Origin: Enoplolaimus lenunculus | Lineage: Eukaryota > Nematoda > Enoplea > Enoplida > Thoracostomopsidae | Direction of reading: 5' to 3' | Assembly: GCA_030248215.1 (NCBI GenBank) | Contig: JASANG010002570.1 | Span: 186,001-250,000, forward strand | DNA: 64,000 nucleotides | Shown here: positions 19,001 to 31,613 of the stretch, in pieces | Layout: every line of letters starts with the position of its first letter | Position numbering within the stretch: the first letter of the stretch is position 1 | Notes under the pieces: model-generated | Database searches by the model: none | What the model saw: the letters and a program-made list of their open reading frames with translations, nothing else | Told to the model about the DNA's origin: nothing | Program-made: the position numbers and the translations under genes

Positions 19001-22000
19001 CAAGTATCCATCAGTTACTGCGACCCATACTGATTTGTACAGATGTACGCCCATATTCTCAAACGTCTGTAGCGCCTATTGCCAGTTGGTGATAAGTCAT
19101 GTGACGTTCGAGGCAGAGAACTGCGCTATCCTAAATTTAGCTCACATACACTGTCAAGAATACGGCTACTGAACGTACCTTGCTCACAGGTTTTCTAAAA
19201 TCCAAACACCATGTAAACAATTGTGTGAGCGAAATCTGGCCGTTCGCAGGCAAAAACGCTGGGACTTTTGCGTTTTTCTTTTCGGTTTGTTGCAAAACAG
19301 CAATTGTCACCGGTTTGATTGCATCTGCTGGCGAAATGTGTAACGCACGCAGGAGACAGTCGACTTCGTTTGTTGGATTCGGACATATAAAATATAACGC
19401 GTCTCCAGGGAAAACTTTATGAATCTAAAACAGATATTTGAAAATTTGTGAATCAGCGCTGTGTGTTTCTGAACGCTGCAAAATTCGGAGCGAAAGTTGG
19501 AAACTGGAATCATTGAAAATTCTAGCAGCTCATTGAGCACTGAGAATAATTTTTTAGTAAAATGAGATACGCATTGTGGGCAACAGATCACACACCACTC
19601 CTTGAAGCTCCTAAAAATTTAAAAAGATGACTGTGCATTGTTTACACAAACACCCACCTACATCTCAGTGCTAAAAAATCAATCAAACTAACCTCTAACC
19701 TGATCCAAGGGACTTACCAGGTCAAGGACATCAAATACAAGTTCGTATTTTTCTTTGCCAGCTTCAGGACCAGTCAACAGCCGTCTAGAAATCAATCTGG
19801 CCGGAGAAATCGTCGATGCAGCCGATGCAAACGCAACCCCATTTTCTATTAGTTTCCCACTAAGGCGCAAGTTTGCAGACGGTTCAATCTACAAACAATA
19901 CTAAAAATACGCAAAAAATAAAGCTAATAAAAATACGCAAAAAAATAAAGCTAATAAAAATACGCAAAAAATAAAGCTAATAAAAATACGCAAAAAATAA
20001 AGCTAATAAAAATACCCAAAAATAAAGATAATAAAAATATGCAAAAAATAAAGCTAATCCAATTATAATTGTTATAATAATTCTCTGCTGGATTACGCAA
20101 AATACACTGCACAAAACTCTAAAAAAATGTGGTCAGAGCAGCCAACAAATTCGTTTTTATGCAGCTGTCAAAAACCTACGACATAATACTGGCTAAATTT
20201 CGAGTTTTATTACTAAAAGCAAAGAAATCAAATCGTTCCAGTTTACTGGTTAAACTTCAGCGTGAACCTAACCGTAAAACTAGCTTAAACCCTAAGCATT
20301 CCCTATCGAGGTGTACGGTAACCTTACTCCAACTACTTTTCAAGTATCATGAAATTTCCAATTAATAACCTTTATAACAAAATTTCATTGTAACTTACCG
20401 TCGAAGCCTTAGAATCACTCAACGTGACTTCCAAATACGGTGCAGCAGCTTTCGGTACCTTGACCGTATCTATCGGCTCTGCCAAGGGGCCGTGTCCATA
20501 TAGTCGAAGCAAAACAGGGGGCGTACCACACGAACACGAATTTGACGCCGGGAACGTATCCAAACTGCACCCACCTGTATTTCCATTATCCGAAACTTTG
20601 TTCGCTATAACCTTTGGATTTCTATCAGCATCTGGGATGCTCGACGCATCTGTGTCTGGCGCTGGCTTATTTCCTTTTAGCTTGGAACTTTGAACCAGAC
20701 TTTTTTCTGACGTGTTCACAGGATTATTTGGCATATCAATTATATTTTTACTACTGTCCATAATGTTTTCATCAGCAATGTAATCGGCGTCAGACAGCGC
20801 ACGTTTTACTGCCGACACAAGGCCTTCAAGCCACGGTTCCGCAACCAAATCGGTCCTGAAACAAAAATGCTTTTCGCAACAAACACAGCAACTGAACACT
20901 TTTTCATTAAACCATTCCTGCAGAAATATTTCTACTTCGTCTGAGATACTATAATAATAATAATAATAATAACTGGCTTCTCCACAGCGGGGGGGCAGCA
21001 CTTTTCGAAATTTTCATTTCCCCCGGAGAAAATTTTGCCGCCCCCAGGAAAGACCCCCCGGCGAATTTTCGGCCGCCCCCCCGCAAATTTTTTTGCTGAG
21101 GCCCCCCAGGACTTTTCTAGGCCAAAAATTTTCAATGTTAAAACGTAAAGACCTGGACTTCTTTTGAGGCGGACATTCGACAAAATATGATCTTATATTA
21201 CGCTGAGTACTCATAATTTTTAATAGCGTTACAAATACCCGTAGTAACTAATACAATTCAATAATGTCCTGAAAAAAAGCACAATTATATAAAGACCGTT
21301 TCAGGGCATACAGCATTCGAATGTACCTTGCAGCAGCAAGTTTAACCCGCCTGAGCCTTATGATGAACTGGAAACTCCTGGGGACCCCCCAGGAATCGCC
21401 CCCCAAGGCGGAAATTTTCAAGCTGTGGAGAAGCCAGAATAATAATAATAATAATAATAATAAGAATTCTAGAACAGCGACCGTAGTTAATACAAAAGCA
21501 CATAGAAGCCTTCGCGAAAATTTTGCGGCGGTCACGTTCGACCTCGAATTCACGACGTACGAATCGTCATTTGAGAAATGATTCCTGGTCAACCTTTAAA
21601 AAAGTAGTTTTCTGTGAAAAACAAGCCATGTATTCTAAGTCATTTTACAGTTTACTATCTCGAAACAAATTTCCCGTGAATTGATTGAATTTTTGCCCAC
21701 CGGGTGCAATTTTTTAATCAGTGGGATTTAGTTACCCAGTCAGCACATTTAAGGGCATACAACTTTAGGCCCATGAATAGAACAGGGCCGGAACAGTAGC
21801 ATAAGCATATTCCTAAGCCTAAGCCTAAGCCTAAGATTAAGCCTAAGCGTACGGATGAGCCTATTCCTAAGCCGAACCCTAAGCCTAAGCAAAAAATACT
21901 CTAAAGCTTACACTGACTCTATTATAACCCCTCCGGAAAACGATCCGACCCTGTTCTATACATGGGCCCAACTTTATATCAAACACTTACCCAACTTGAT

Positions 22001-23632
22001 CGTCACAATATTTGACAGCGTAAAATGGCTTCGCATTCAATTCAATCAGTCGTCCGTAAATCCGTTTCGGACATCGATGAAAACTGTTGTAATTGCTATC
22101 TCCAAGTCCTGAAAATGTAAAAAAAGTCAATCAAATTTACTCAAATGCCCATTGGCCTACTCGATACTACCCACCTTTCAATATTTAAACAGATGTTGTT
22201 CACAGCAAGCAACGTCTGTGGTAATCCTTTATAATTTACAAAGACTCAGCACCAAACTCCTATAGCCAGTTCCTGAAACAAACAATTAACTGTAGCAAGA
22301 GTTGATGATGACTCAGACAAGAGTACGTAACTTTACTTAACTTCATACCAGCTCACGTTGCGTTTTGCCCGCTTCCACCCCAGTTTAGGGGTTACTTCAA
22401 CTACGCATTGTATGCCTATCAGCAAATTTACCCATACAAACGACATAGCATACGGACCAATCATAACCCACGTTGGATACATTCTTTTATTCATCTAATC
22501 AGCTCAAACCTAAAAACGCAAACCGGCACCGGTCCAAACATTCGGGTTCGTTTGTTTTACTGTGCAATTTTCGGTAAAATTTTGCCGCGTTATCCGGTGG
22601 ATCACCGTCGCCAGTACTCGAACAAATAACAATCGCTAAATGTTGGCTTTTAGAATCGTGAGGACGACAAAGCTGAAACCAGCAAACGCTTAAAAGATTT
22701 AAGAATTTTAATTCGATTAGAACTAGGATTAGTTAAACAATTTATTGCTTCAGACCAAACTTATAATGTTATTGTAATCTCGGGAAAGCATAGCTTTGAG
22801 CAAAACTACATGCGAACATAAAGCGCGACAATTTTTAGACTACCTCTAGGATACAGAGTTAATTATATATATGTCGTAGGCCAATCTGCTATTCAGGCCA
22901 ATTACCAATTGGTCTAGGCCAATCTGCTATTCTGTGCAAATAGCAGTTTGGCCTAGGCCAAATAGCGATTGTGTAGCAGAACAACAGTGTTGTAAAACCA
23001 ACGCTGATTGGTTAACGGTATTGCGTCTGCCCAAATAATCAAATGTGATTCGTCTATAAGTTTAGTAGCAATTAGCAATTGGCTTGAATACCAGATTGAC
23101 CTACGACATATATTCTAAAGATTGTTAAAGCGTTTTTGCCTAGTCTCGTAATACATTTCAGGGGTGTATATCTTGTTTCCGTCTTTGTACATACGCCCCT
23201 AATTAACGCGCTCAGCATTCTAAACGTCTATAACAGAATCACGAAGTGACAAACTATAATCTATGCTATATTTGTTTATATTATTCCAATCCTTGCCACC
23301 ACATTACTGTTTATAATTTTCTTAACCCTAAACCTCATCCTATAATCCAACCATTATGTGTAGAGGACCTTTTTGTGGGCGGAAAATAATTATGAATGCG
23401 ATCTGAACTATGTATATGAGAATAATTTCGTCTAACCTCTGTCAGATCGTTAACATCGTTCAGTTCACATCGTTTAACTTCAACAGCCAATGACGCGTCT
23501 TCTATGCGTTCGTGAGCGATTTCTGCAATCGATTCTGATTGGCCAGTTTGCGATCCGTACGCAATTAATATTGTCGAACCAGCAAACGATTGGTTCGTGT
23601 TACAGTTTTGACTTGACTCGGCACTATACAAT
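16021..23632 (-). CDS. MTRR: Methionine synthase reductase, nine coding exons
   Basis: Exons in transcript order, with consistent phases: 23632-23437, 22672-22510, 22108-21991, 20855-20399, 19888-19718, 19424-19179, 18629-17866, 17551-17142, 16100-16021 (stop TAG). They code for about 867 residues, longer than human MTRR because of linker expansions. The protein moves electrons from NADPH through FAD and FMN to reactivate methionine synthase. Seen in order: the FMN-binding flavodoxin loop YGSQTGQSES, SSTGDGDPPDNAAKF and LGLGDSNY; a Ser/Asp-rich linker; the FAD block LQPRPYSVAS; NADP(H) blocks GPGTGLAPYLGF, FFGCRNARYDY and YVCGDASGMA; and the C-terminal RYLQDIWS. The match to MTRR, not cytochrome P450 reductase, rests on AEPWLEGL, FRALADYATS and the C-terminus. 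The exon at 23632 begins mid-codon, so a start-codon exon lies upstream and was not identified. The last exon's flanking intron holds a possible 3' signal: AATAAA (minus) at 16014-16009. Confidence 0.9.
16285..16635. mobile_element. Worn TTCCGG-type repeat element
   Basis: Left part has CCGTCTCCGTTTCCGG and right part ends TTTACACCCTGC, matching the ends and hexamer style of the 8566 element. Diverged; lies in the last MTRR intron. Confidence 0.5.
18738..18913 (-). mobile_element. Hexamer inverted-repeat element, subfamily C
   Basis: From GTCCATGTTACTTTAAGGGG to AAAGTAACATTGGCC with TTAGGC hexamers. GATCAAAATG occurs on both sides, giving a duplication of at least 8 bp. Lies in the MTRR intron between exons 18629 and 19179. 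Confidence 0.85.
19902..20060. repeat. AT-rich tandem repeat, about 26-bp unit
   Basis: About six copies of a unit containing ATACGCAAAAAATAAAGC, directly inside the intron next to the MTRR exon ending at 19888. Simple intronic minisatellite. Confidence 0.85.
20941..21180 (-). repeat. Repeat with ATT/AAT tail, minus orientation
   Basis: An (AAT)n run at 20949-20971 is followed by GGCTTCTCCACAGC and a C-rich block. The same order appears inverted at 21340-21467, where GTGGAGAAGCCAG precedes (AAT)n. The trinucleotide tails suggest 3' ends of SINE or LINE copies. Both lie in the MTRR intron. Confidence 0.55.
21340..21467 (+). repeat. Repeat with (AAT)n tail, plus orientation
   Basis: A C-rich block, then GCTGTGGAGAAGCCAG and (AAT)n to 21462. 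Inverted partner of 20941-21180; the pair could fold back in a transcript. Confidence 0.55.
21768..21968 (+). mobile_element. Hexamer inverted-repeat element, subfamily A
   Basis: Complete copy from GGCCCATGAATAGAACAGGG to CCCTGTTCTATACATGGGCC. A perfect 8-bp duplication CAACTTTA lies at 21760-21767 and 21969-21976. The target is only about 20 bases from the MTRR splice donor at 21990, so donor and insertion nearly touch. Confidence 0.9.
22866..23112. mobile_element. Inverted-repeat element, ATATATGTCGTAGG family
   Basis: Left end ATATATGTCGTAGGCCAAT and right end the complement of ATATATGTCGTAGGTCAAT. Repeated GATTGG and TAGGCCAAT blocks inside. A second copy is at 39996-40296. It lies in the first MTRR intron found here. 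Confidence 0.75.
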
Positions 23633-23849
23633 CTGAAAGAAAATATGCCGCAAACAAAGTTTATGCTAAAACTGTTTTTAAACACAAAATTAGAACATCT
23701 TACGGTGGACGTTGGTTGCTCTGGTACCGCGCTTACTAAAAGAGGATTTATTCATTAAAAACTCGCGCATCACACAGCTTGACGTTCACAGTGCTATTTC
23801 AGACAAATAATTTTTGTCTTAATTACAACTAAATTAATATTTATCAACA

Positions 23850-24620
23850 GTGGATATTGACAAGAGTGTGCAACTCTTGGGGACACGCATGGTACAAAAT
23901 GCACCACCGAGTGTTGCGTTTTTGGCAGACTCCCCTTGTTTGATGGGGGGTGCCTCACATAAATACCCCAAAATTAAACTATAAGGGGGCCATCTTTGAC
24001 GCCGCGTATATAAAGTGTCATGGTTCGCACCGGTTTTACCCCCTAAATAAAGGGGGGTAGGGCAAAAACGCAACGCGTGCCAGGTACACACAGAATCTGC
24101 CCCGTTGCACACTCTAGTTAAATAGCGATTATGTACTCTTGATATAATCAATAGTCGATCGGTAATCACTCTTTTTACAACAGTGTGCAACTGGCTACAT
24201 TCTGCGTACAAAACAATATACGTAACGCGCGTTGCATTTTTGGCGTACACCCCCTTATTTGGGGTGGGGTTGAAATTCGCGCAAACAGAGAAAAGAAAAT
24301 TCATAAAATGCTAATGGAAAAATGTGCTCGATTTATATTCTAGAAACTAAGTTAATTTTTCTTCATACGCTTCACGTGTATTACATGTGATATCGACCCT
24401 CCCTGTTCGAAGTGAGGGGATGGTAGGGCGCAAAAACACAACGAGTGCTGGTACATTTGATACCACGCGAAATCAGACAGTTGTACACTCTTGTCCAAGA
24501 GTGATCATCCACACTTGATATAATCAATAATTGAGCGTGGTTGTTCACGTTCGAAAAGAATAGTTATGTCTGCCGATGTGGACAACTGTTCGAGGGTGTA
24601 TTGCCAAAGTTTTCACAATT
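23850..24620. repeat. Cluster of GTGTGCAACTCTTG-type repeats
   Basis: AAGAGTGTGCAACTCTTGGG and a C-rich block at 23861-24110, then related and partly inverted text at 24170-24290 and 24380-24540. A cleaner copy is at 42483-42720 and a fragment at 46231-46340. Family unknown. Lies upstream of MTRR, in the divergent intergenic region. Confidence 0.5.
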
Positions 24621-25180
24621 TGTGCCATACTAAATATTTTATCATACGTTTCCAGATACTGAATTTGATTCAGAATTTTGGCATCCCAAATGGTGTGTTT
24701 ACACGATTACAAGCGATAAAATAGCGTTAAATATGAATTTTTCGGTAACAAGTATTTTTTGTTTTCCGGTTCCGGTGTTTTTTGGCATTCCGGTTCCGGT
24801 GATTTAGAATTCTGGTTGCACCCTGGCTGTGCTATATGCAATACTGACGCAAAATTAGCTAACCTTTAACGAAACAATCACTCACTTGTACATATATACC
24901 AAATTCGAATACGAATATAATTAAGCGACTCAATGCTTGAATCAGCAAATATATTAACAAAATAACCAAGGAAAGCCAAATGGTTTAAAAAATCAACTCC
25001 AACATCAAATATCACAGCTCAAACACGTCAAAAACCCAACTTTTGAAAGTCTTCCAACTCGCAACAGTTGACATTCAAATGATCACAATTCTGAACTATT
25101 TTAGCCTGAATCTCAGCAGCCAAAATACGACTTAAGCCTTTTTAACTCCCCGCTGACTATTTCAATACAATCAGGAACGT
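24621..25180. other. Intergenic, little recognised
   Basis: A worn TTCCGG-type scrap ends in GGTTGCACCCTGG near 24826. The rest is AT-rich with no ORF, repeat family or RNA gene that I can support. Confidence 0.5.
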
Positions 25181-25333
25181 TGTCACGGGGGGCGTTGGGG
25201 TGCAGTGCCCCCCAAATTTGGCTGGTACCCCCCTCAAATATACTGGATCTAAAAGTAAACAACCTTGAATTGCAATTGTAGAGGCCCTCAAAATTATTCA
25301 GTGCCCCCAATAATTTTCTGCGGACGCCCCTGA
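25181..25333. repeat. C-rich dispersed repeat
   Basis: Contains CCCCCCAAATTTGGCT, then AAAAGTAAACAA and AAAATTATTC, in the same order as 49328-49503. Unclassified; no terminal repeats seen. Confidence 0.6.
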
Positions 25334-25801
25334 AAACATCGCCGCTGGATTTGTTATAAAATACGGACCAATATGTTTATAGAATAAGGCCCCAAAAACA
25401 ATATGACACGGTTGAAGCCTAAGCGACCTCGTTAGTCCTACAACAATGTTTGGACGTGGTTTTCCAACTGTGGGTAAAATTGAATTGCACTCGCCAACTT
25501 ATATTACAGCTGCACAAAAATCTTTAGCATTTCTTAGCCAAATTTTGTTAAAATTTGGCCCAGAAGTTTACCGCACAGATTTTCATAATTCAAATTGCAA
25601 AAATATGCGTTTAGAAAATATATTTTTGCTACAACATTAGTTTGTAGCCATCACCCAAAAATCTTATCTGCTGTAAAGCATAAATCGCCAACTGTTACAA
25701 ATACAATCAATAACAAAGATCCTGGTATAATAGAAAGCGCCCTGCGCAGTTCCAGCTGGTTACAGCCTGATAAAGCCCCCCTGGACTCTACCATTATGAC
25801 T

Positions 25802-25997
25802 GGCCCATGTTACTTGTAGGGGCGTCCAGGTTTCAGGTGGGTCTGTAAAACAGTTGGCATAGATTCTAGATTACAATTTTTTTGCTTAAAGCTTAGACTT
25901 AGTCTTAGGAACACACATTTGTAGCGCTTACGCTTAGGCTCAGGAATGCTTACGCTTAGGCTCAGGAATACTTACGCCCCTAAAAGTAACACAAGCC
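25802..25997 (-). mobile_element. Hexamer inverted-repeat element, subfamily C
   Basis: GGCCCATGTTACTTGTAGGG at left, CCCCTAAAAGTAACACAAGCC at right, with TTAGGC-type hexamers between. Target duplication not visible. Confidence 0.75.
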
Positions 25998-28763
25998 ATA
26001 TGTCTCAAATACACGTCAGTTACTACAGAGAATACAAATCCTAAGTTTCTACCATCAGTCGTATTCTCAAATACATGTAGCAGCTTCGGCCAAATTAACC
26101 ATTTTTCTAAACCAAAGCCTAAACCCGAGCCTAAATCTAAATGTAGATGACGTGTACAAAATCCAAAATTTCAACTAAAGCATGAGCTAATATATACAAA
26201 CTTAAAAGTAGTAATAAGTTCTACGAATCTTTATGCCGTCAAAAACATGTTCCGATATAGCGAGTGAACATGACAACGAATATGCCCCAATATTATAAGT
26301 CTATAGGCTTATTAATAGGTGAAGCAACTATATATATTCAAAAACAAAAAAAACTAATTTTGATAACGTCAACAAGTTCTCCATAAGCTTTCAGCCAAGA
26401 AGCAAATGGAAAGTATAACGCTCAATTAGAAACAGTACTTATCAAAGGCTAGATTTACATAGTGCACAAAGCATGTGTATTGGGGAGCATACCATAGCCA
26501 GAAAACAGAGTACTACGGTACCAGGGTGCAACCGGAGGTGAAAAGTACCGGAGCCGGAGGTAAACGAAACTTGCCGAAGCCGGAGGTTAGGCGAAATTAG
26601 GTCTGACCTTTCTGCTTTATTTAAGCACCACATTTTTGTCTTGTAAATCAGTAAACATTTATCAGGTTCACTAGACTACATTCTAGGTTTGTCAAAAACA
26701 CTTTATCGCAGAACAACTTACCACCTTGAAACTTAAACCCAAACAAAATCAACACAAACCTGAACTACAAGTCGTCTACTTACCGTTGATTCTATTTATA
26801 ACTGGCTTACAATTTATGAGTAAATCATGGTTTAGGCTCGTTATAATGATCCAATTTTATATCCCGCTGGTATAAACGTAAAACAGCAAACCTCCAAAAA
26901 CGAAAACTACACACGTGTTTTTAATTCTAATGATGCACCAAGAAATTCGCTCATTATAAAACTTTACGCCATAGTCAAAAACAAATAATTTACTATACAA
27001 CATGGCAGAAACTCAAAACTTAACACCCATGCATCATATTTTAAAAACATAACACTATCAGTATAACAGTAGGTATAACGGCAATTATTATATTGAGACT
27101 GCTTTTATAAACTGTACATAAACTATTGTTAACATAGTGAAAAATGCATATACTTCCGCTACTTTGCATATTTCAACACTAACGCAGGTTCAACATACAG
27201 TGAGTGGTCAGGGTGCAGTCGGACATCACTTTCCGGTAAGCATCAGTGCCAGTTTTCATTGTGAAATAGGCGGAAATATTAGTATTTTTGTGGATAGATT
27301 TTACAATTTACAATATACGTAATTTTACATCAAACGTTTTTGATAAACGTACAATTTCGGTACAAGCTGGGTCCTGTTTAACTGGTCAGAATTTCGGCAA
27401 TAGTTACTGTTGTTTTAAACAAAAAACTCAGTAGCCACAAACCGCTCGAATATATCATATAAACGTAGTTTACACATCGAAACTACATTACAACTAAAAA
27501 ACCGCACAAAATAATGCTTTTCACGCGCAAAAGGTACGCTTTCAATGCTAAAGAACACTAAACAGGAGCAAAATCTCAACTGGAGGACATCCGGCGGACA
27601 TTGCGAATTGGGTAGCTCCCGTCGAGTGAGCAACAAAGAAAAACCAGTTTATTTGGAATTGCACTGAAATACATGTCGTTCAATGTCACCCGAAGCTGCA
27701 CACAAAATTTGTTTTGTTTCATGTTGGTACGAAGACCCTAATAACACCGAATGACAAAAACGTCATCAAAATATATAGCGCAATCCTTCCTGCTTTAGAG
27801 AACAAACTATAAAAATCCGACACTATGACATCATCATGACAATATACTTTAATCATACTTCATCCATGATTTATTTCAGCAGTAACAACACAGCGATCAA
27901 GAACCTTATTCTTCTACAATTGAGACGTTGGTTCATCAGGCTGCAAAATCGATAATATTTACTTACGTATACGCAGGTACTAAGTTTTTATGATACAGAA
28001 ATGTTGCAGTACATTTACGCCGATGGCTTTTAAAATATTACACTTTAATATTTTACGACGACTTGGTCCACAAAATATTCAAACTTTCCGTTATATCAAA
28101 ATTGAAAGCAATAGTCAGTACACATAACCAAACTAAACAACCCCACATACTGATTAGGTAAAATTTTCAACAATTATCTTTCTGCCGTTGTCATCCAACG
28201 CTTTCAAGAATAACTCGGTCAAAACATTATTCAGTAGCAATCAATGCAGGCTAGTGAAGATGCTTCCAAAATTCTTTAAGTTTGAAACAATGACCCAGCC
28301 GTAAATTGCGTTTGGAGCGACTTATCTGCATGCTATTCAACCTGTTATATTTAGAACGTCACATGGTTTTCAGGACTGACTATGAATCCGTACGTACATC
28401 GTGCAACACTTGCGCCTGACGTAAGTTACATATAGATGACGTTTGAATCACCTAAAATCAAATAGCCTAACCCTTATACTTCAAACACAAGACAGAGGAG
28501 GACATTCGCGGAAAACGGAACATTTTAATCCCCCCGGAGACTTTTGACATTTTTGATAATAAATCCTTAACGAATGAACAAAATGAGACCTTTTTGCTCT
28601 CATTTTATTACCCGAACATGCCAAAAATGTGCTACTCTGTTATAACGTCTCCGTTATAAAAACAGTAGTTAAAATGTAGAATGTAATTTTATCCCTTCGG
28701 AAAGTACAATTGACACTTTAAACGTTTATATATGCCGTTTTATCTAGTTGCAAAACCATAGAA
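25998..28763. other. Intergenic, mostly unique AT-rich sequence
   Basis: No gene supported. At 26522-26612 a fragment begins CAGGGTGCAACCGGAGG, the left end of the CCGGAG-hexamer hAT-like family. A possible promoter region for MTRR or its missing 5' exon may lie here or just left of it, but nothing specific can be pointed to. Confidence 0.45.
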
Positions 28764-28768
28764 GCGAC

Positions 28769-29802
28769 TGTCAGTCTAGGTAGGAACCGGGACATCAGAC
28801 CTTTCAACTAAGCAGCCGGAAAGCGAGCCTCCGGAGCGGGGATTGAACTCTCAGCATATGGATCCTAAGCGAATATTCTACCACTGCGCCACGCAGCCCG
28901 CCTGTCTAACTGCATTTTTAGTCGACTATATGTGTCGACCGTATGCTGCCAGCAAGCATACAACACAATGTGCATTGCATTTATTGCATACACACTGGGA
29001 CAAGCATGTCTCACATGCTTACATGCCCTTATTTTCAACAAGGTCGTCCCTTGACCGTCCATCCTATTTTCGACTGGATACCATGGTCATAGCGCGGCAG
29101 TTTACCATTGCCCTCATGGCGAAGCCCATGTCAGTCTACGTACGAACCGGGACATCAGACCTTTTTACTAAGCAGCTGGAAAAGCAGGCTTCCGAAGCGG
29201 GGATCGAACTCTCAGCCTACGGATGCTAAGCGAATATTGTACCACTGCGCAACGCAGCCCGCCCACCCAACTGCATTTTTTGTCGCCTATATGTCGACCC
29301 TATGCTGCCTGCTACCAATACAGTGCACTGTACTATATTGCATGTGCACATAACGGACAAGCATGTCTCACATGGTCTTATTTTCAACAAGGTCGTCCCT
29401 TGACCGTCCATCCTGTTTCTTGTAAGCAGTGAGACATGGTCCGGGTGCAAATGCAATAAATGCAATGCACATTGTGGTGTACGGGCGACACATGTAGTCG
29501 ACGAAAAATGCATTTGGAGAGGCGGGCTACGTGGCGCAGTGGTAGAGCGTCCGCTTAAGGATCCGTAGGCTGAGAGTTCGATCCTCGCTCCAGCCCGCTT
29601 TTCCAGCTGTTTAGTTGAAAGGTCTTATGTCCCGATTCCTACTTAGACTGACATGGGGGCTACACCGTGAGCGCAATGGTAAACTGCCGCGATATGAACA
29701 CGGTATTCAGTCGAAAATAGGATGGACGGTATCCCGCTCTAGCCCGCTTTTCCAACTGCTTAGTTGAAAGGTCTGATGTCCCGATTCCTACCTAGACTGA
29801 CA
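28769..29802. mobile_element. Composite inverted-repeat element with three tRNA-like modules
   Basis: The outer ends TGTCAGTCTAGGTAGGAACC and its complement bound 1034 bp. The 5-bp duplication GCGAC lies at 28764-28768 and 29803-29807. Inside are two direct modules (from about 28769 and 29128) and one inverted module (from about 29440). Each contains a tRNA-like stretch; on the plus strand at 29530-29585 it has TGGCGCAGTGGTAGAGCG (A-box-like) and GAGTTCGATCC (B-box-like). A diverged relative is at 57348-57545. No transposase ORF. Confidence 0.75.
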
Positions 29803-29807
29803 GCGAC

Positions 29808-31507
29808 CATTAGTTTCCTGAATAACAGGTCAAAACCAAAACAAGCGCGCAATTTTATAGAAGTACCTAGCAGATAAAACTGAAATTGATCAACCGTTTT
29901 TTAGACTAATTATAAGTTGGGACAGGATTACATTTCGCCAAAACCAAAAACTACAATTCAAATTTGAACCAATATTGGGAGAACGCCCTAAAAATTCCCC
30001 TCATTTACAATGAGACGATATGATAACCTTAAAACATCGAAACATTAAGACTCTTGCCCTTTCATATTTATCACTCTTAACAAAACATAACATAAATAAG
30101 GCAAATGTATGCCCAAAAGCTAACCAGCTTAATGCATACGTTCTTTCCACAACTTCTCCAATACGGACGAATGTTTTAATTACGTTATATAACCAATGTT
30201 AAAAGTTGATGATTTTCTCGATATGTGCGCACATCACCAATAAAAGTGTTCGATCTCACTGTACCGCTATAAAGCTCTGGTTCAGTACTCGGCCTGTTAC
30301 AACAGTATATTCAATAACTTAGAACTTTATTAAATTCTATGTATCACAGTAAAATAATTGTGCGTGACTGCCAAATTGCTATATTGCGATGCTATGAAAA
30401 ACATCTGTTCAGAATTCCACTACACTATTCGCTCACAAATGACCAATAATATAATCGATGGTCTTCAAATCTCTATTTCTGCACAAACTAGAATTTACTC
30501 AAAAAGTAATTTATACATTTCGGGTCTACGTAGAATCAGTTTTGAAATTTTAAAACAGAAATGGTGATGCATAAGCTTCGGACCTTGAAACGGACGCATT
30601 AGCACCGCGGCAAGCAGTCCAACTTTCCGGCTATATTGTGTTCTTTTTACTGTAACCGTAGGTATATATACGTCGACCCATATATAGACAAAAAACGTAA
30701 ATGCGTTTCGTATTACCAACGTGGGCAAACGTTTCATAAATTTAAACGTTACTGTTACTCAGCATTGCTTAACAGTTTTAAAATTGTTAAAATTCTGACA
30801 ATAGAAACGAATTTCAATTTTCTTAGTGTAAAATAGTCTTCCTGGAACTTCACTATAACGAAGTAAACGCTAAGTTTTTTGTGCGCACCTCTCCTCCTCC
30901 ATTTCGGAAATCCAGAATTATGGGTTTCGCTGCACTAGCTAAGTGTTTCCACAAAAGCATCGCTCAAAGAGTTTTACGTTAAACAGTTTCGTCATCTTGA
31001 ACCACTTCCAATAGATTTAAAACGAAATTTGAACTCAAAAAATCATTTTCTTCTGTCATCAATATGCGTAGGTAATGCTCTGTATTTCTATGTGATGTTT
31101 GCACTAGTTTTACTTTTTTGGCAAAATAATAATCGAGTCAAAGCGTATTGATCTTGTACGATTTGGTTTATCATTGAGTAGTGCAGGAAGCACAATTTAT
31201 CGTTAACTATATTAAGGTTTAATTTTTAACTAATATGCTTCGACTGAGTGATCTTTATACCTTAACTATAAATAAACGTATGCAGAAACTTGTGATATAT
31301 GCAACATATAGAACTTTTATTAGTGCATGTATTGAAAACACTGTGTCTGATGTTTTGATTTGTCGAGTTCTACCATCATTTGCCTGCGCGCATCTTTCAT
31401 GCTGCAATTGCTCATAAGCAAAATTCTGTTTCGTTTTTCGCGACAGAACACATCCTACGCTCGACTTTCTGTCGTTTTTTACATTCATAGGCTTTGTTTT
31501 TAGTGCT
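29808..31507. other. Upstream region of the collagen gene
   Basis: AT-rich sequence with no supported gene or repeat. It should contain the collagen promoter, given the signal-peptide exon at 31508, but I see no diagnostic element. Confidence 0.4.
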
Positions 31508-31613
31508 ATGATTTTTCAAACTTTCTGTATCTTACTTTTATTATTCGTCAGTTGTCAATTTATTGTAAAAGCGCAGAATAACGCAGGACAACCACAACCT
31601 GATGACGTCAAAG
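31508..31613 (+). CDS. Collagen signal-peptide exon (likely first coding exon)
   Basis: An ATG opens a 35-codon reading with a hydrophobic core ([11 protein letters not shown]) and a likely cleavage site after VKA, followed by a Gln/Pro/Asp-rich stretch. The donor is AAAG|GTATAC, leaving one base, which pairs with the two-base entry of the exon at 33367. Assignment to the collagen is inferred from order, strand and phase. Confidence 0.6.

Noticed and set aside
23700-23800. Possible MTRR start exon on the minus strand (ATGCGCGAG...)
   Set aside because: It ends at a donor-like GTAAGA but leaves one base, while the next exon needs two, so the frame would break.
28843-29513. Several 80-130 codon open frames
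   Set aside because: They fall wholly inside the composite inverted-repeat element and differ between its modules; no protein family recognised.
29525-29590. Possible genuine tRNA gene (A- and B-box-like motifs)
   Set aside because: The acceptor stem does not close convincingly and the sequence recurs within the composite mobile element, so it is read as tRNA-derived.
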